Below are positions 62,501 to 64,000 of a stretch of 64,000 bases of DNA, piece by piece (the stretch's first letter is position 1; each line of letters begins with the position of its first letter). The stretch is taken from positions 7,302,464 through 7,366,463 of the forward strand of contig NC_037602.1 of the NCBI RefSeq assembly GCF_003073045.1. Direction: 5' to 3'. Below the pieces are notes generated by a model that saw only the letters and a list, made by a program, of their open reading frames with translations, had not been told where the DNA came from and made no database searches. The position numbers and the translations under genes were made by a program. This DNA comes from Pomacea canaliculata. Taxonomy: Eukaryota; Mollusca; Gastropoda; Architaenioglossa; Ampullariidae.

Positions 62501-63732
62501 TATTCTGCATGTTTGGTGTGGTTTTTTTCTTTTCCAGCTGTGGGAAATGATATAAGGGTAAATAGAAATCATCGAACACGCCAAATCCCTGAGGTTCGAT
62601 CTAACCTGATTGAGGTGGACCGATCATTCCATGACACAGTGCAAACAAGTGGTCATACAAGAGCTTGCAATGCCCGTCAGCTGGCATGGGAAAATGCTCA
62701 TCGTGAGTAAGACTTTTTAAGAAACAGGTCCTTTTATGCTGTTCTATCAGGTGGTTGTTTTTAGAAATACTATATGTTGTGAAAGATTGTGGTTGAGTGT
62801 GTTTGTGAGAGAGAGACTTTGTATTGTCAATCTTTAGCAGGTGCTCAGAGTTATGTATAAACTTAAAGCTTTATATTAATATACTGAGACATCTGATGCC
62901 TGTGTGACATCTGATGTACTTCTTGCACTGTTTTTTTTCCATGTTATCTTGAACAATTTTCTATTCAGAGTAGACAGTTAATCTCTGCTTGTTTATTTAA
63001 TGTCTAGCACATATGTGTGTCATTTGTGTGCAGTCAAACCTCCTGTTCAGATGGTTCAGTTAAGTCCTCAGCAGCTTGGTGTAAATGTTATGCTGTCCTT
63101 CCAGCACGAATTCTCCAATGTACTTAGTGTCTTTGTCAAGGTCACTGAACGTGGTGATCTACCATACTGTGTAGCATGGATTCACAAACTACCAAGTGTA
63201 AGTTTTATTTCAAGAGTATTTGTAAGAGCATTATTTCATTAAAAATTTATGGAAAGACTATAGGAGTATTTATCTTACCTGTACCTTATGCACAGCACCT
63301 AATGTATTTTGTGACATTCTATAATCTTTTGAAATATATCTGCATTTGTGTAAGAGAAAATAATAGGTTTATATAGTATAGCACAGTATAAAATAGTAAC
63401 CATAATATTATTGCTTAGTTAATTCTGATCGCTGCAATTGAACTTGATGAAGCTGTACTCATAATATAAAACCAGCATGGAATCTGAACAGATGAAACCT
63501 CGGTTTTGAAATCAAAGAACTAAAACAGTTCAAGAAAACTAAAGGCTACCAACGTTGATAGTTTATAAAAAATATTCTTTTAATACAGTGTCAGGGCTTT
63601 CCAAGTAATGAGACTGACTGCCTTATGAGTTCTGTTACAGCAGTTCATGGGTTTAAAGCAGAGTTGAAGTTTTATCAGTTTCAGATCCGTGATTGGGATA
63701 TATTGTTAACAATATTCTCCAATCCACCATAA
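53522..63732 (+). CDS. MALT1: MALT1 paracaspase
   Basis: A cysteine protease and scaffold of CARD/BCL10/MALT1 signalling to NF-kappaB in the cytosol. Sixteen exons: 53522-53679, 54294-54457, 55462-55633, 56449-56561, 57555-57602, 57993-58159, 58375-58507, 59790-59921, 60195-60347, 60628-60749, 61091-61353, 61762-61848, 62055-62176, 62538-62702, 63034-63197, 63589-63732 (768 residues; human 824). A death-like domain covers about 1-105. Ig-like domains lie at about 108-200, 220-310 and 318-405. The paracaspase domain (about 414-640) starts DKLALLIGNYDY and has CGHGFEEN (His490) and ILDICRK (Cys539). A C-terminal Ig-like domain (QLGVNVMLSFQHEFSNV) follows. Exon 8 uses an apparent GC donor (AAG|GCAAGT). 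The last exon is set by phase and a TAA at 63730 and is the least certain part. AATAAA lies at 63953. Confidence 0.92.
56880..56994 (+). repeat. tRNA-derived SINE, copy 5 (MALT1 intron 4, 3'-truncated)
   Basis: GGTCCAGTGGTGCAACAGTT head, GTCCTGGGTTTAGCTC (B-box like), CTTGGGCATG, then TTTCTCTGCATATGGTATCTG. The shared downstream body is missing, so this copy is truncated at its 3' end. Confidence 0.75.
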
Positions 63733-63952
63733 TCTTTTATCTTAGAGCAAAATGAACTCATGCAATGTTTAAAAAAAATAAGTTATTGTTGTCCCATGCG
63801 TTAGAAGGTATAAACAGATGACATGATGCAAAATACCCATGGAAAGAAGAAGGAATCGCCAGATTAACTCACTGAACTGTGACTTATATTGCATTTTACA
63901 CAATAGCTGCAACAAGCAATGAGTGTTAAAACCTTTGAGAAGCAGTGTGCAA

Positions 63953-63958
63953 AATAAA
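63953..63958 (+). terminator. MALT1 polyadenylation signal
   Basis: AATAAA 221 bp after the proposed MALT1 stop codon. Its position supports 63589-63732 as the terminal exon, although the window ends 42 bp later and later exons cannot be ruled out. Confidence 0.45.
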
Positions 63959-64000
63959 CTTGCAGTCATATTTTCGATTGCTTAACCCATCTCTTATCTC

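Noticed and set aside
1..64000. CRISPR arrays, bacterial operons, phage or viral genes
   Set aside because: No spaced direct-repeat arrays, ribosome-binding-site-linked gene runs or viral structural genes were seen. All recognised genes are intron-split animal genes.

Overview
This is a 64 kb piece of animal nuclear DNA, not bacterial or viral. The genes are split into many short exons with GT-AG introns (three apparent GC-AG exceptions). Non-coding DNA is A+T-rich, and there are copies of a tRNA-derived SINE, decayed LINEs and two MITE-like elements. The mix of a MALT1-type paracaspase, HAX1, a steroid 5-alpha-reductase, GALK2, threonyl-tRNA synthetase and a divergent non-alpha nicotinic receptor subunit suits a lophotrochozoan, most likely a gastropod mollusc. 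That taxon is an inference from protein resemblance and genome style. All exon coordinates were read by hand from splice motifs, reading phase and remembered family structure. Summed exon lengths keep frame in all six genes.

Left third (1-18.3 kb): cytosolic threonyl-tRNA synthetase on the minus strand (20 exons, 257-10973, C-terminus beyond the left edge) lies head-to-head with an N-acetylgalactosamine kinase (GALK2-type, 9 exons, 11577-17795, plus strand). About 600 bp separate the start codons. That spacer carries an inverted cluster of a GGTCGAAT motif. A 175 bp MITE sits in a synthetase intron, and an internally deleted LINE sits in GALK2 intron 1.

Middle (18.3-33.9 kb): about 15.6 kb with no gene I can name. 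It holds a SINE copy, an antisense LINE reverse-transcriptase tail, a second decayed LINE with a tandem duplication, microsatellites, one possible signal-peptide first exon (26255) and one possible cysteine-rich terminal exon (30960).

Centre (33.9-42 kb): a complete nicotinic acetylcholine receptor subunit (9 coding exons, 572 codons, plus strand) faces, tail to tail, a steroid 5-alpha-reductase (5 exons, 278 codons, minus strand, 41971-45218).

Right (45.2-64 kb): a 728 bp TA-flanked terminal-inverted-repeat element, then HAX1 (7 exons, 321 codons, minus strand) head-to-head with MALT1 (16 coding exons, about 768 codons, plus strand, apparently complete). The MALT1 model has a death domain, three immunoglobulin-like domains before the paracaspase domain, and a final Ig-like domain, then stops. 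HAX1 and MALT1 both belong to cell-survival and immune signalling families, but nothing here shows that they act together. The other genes are unrelated housekeeping, metabolic and neuronal functions, as is usual in an animal genome.
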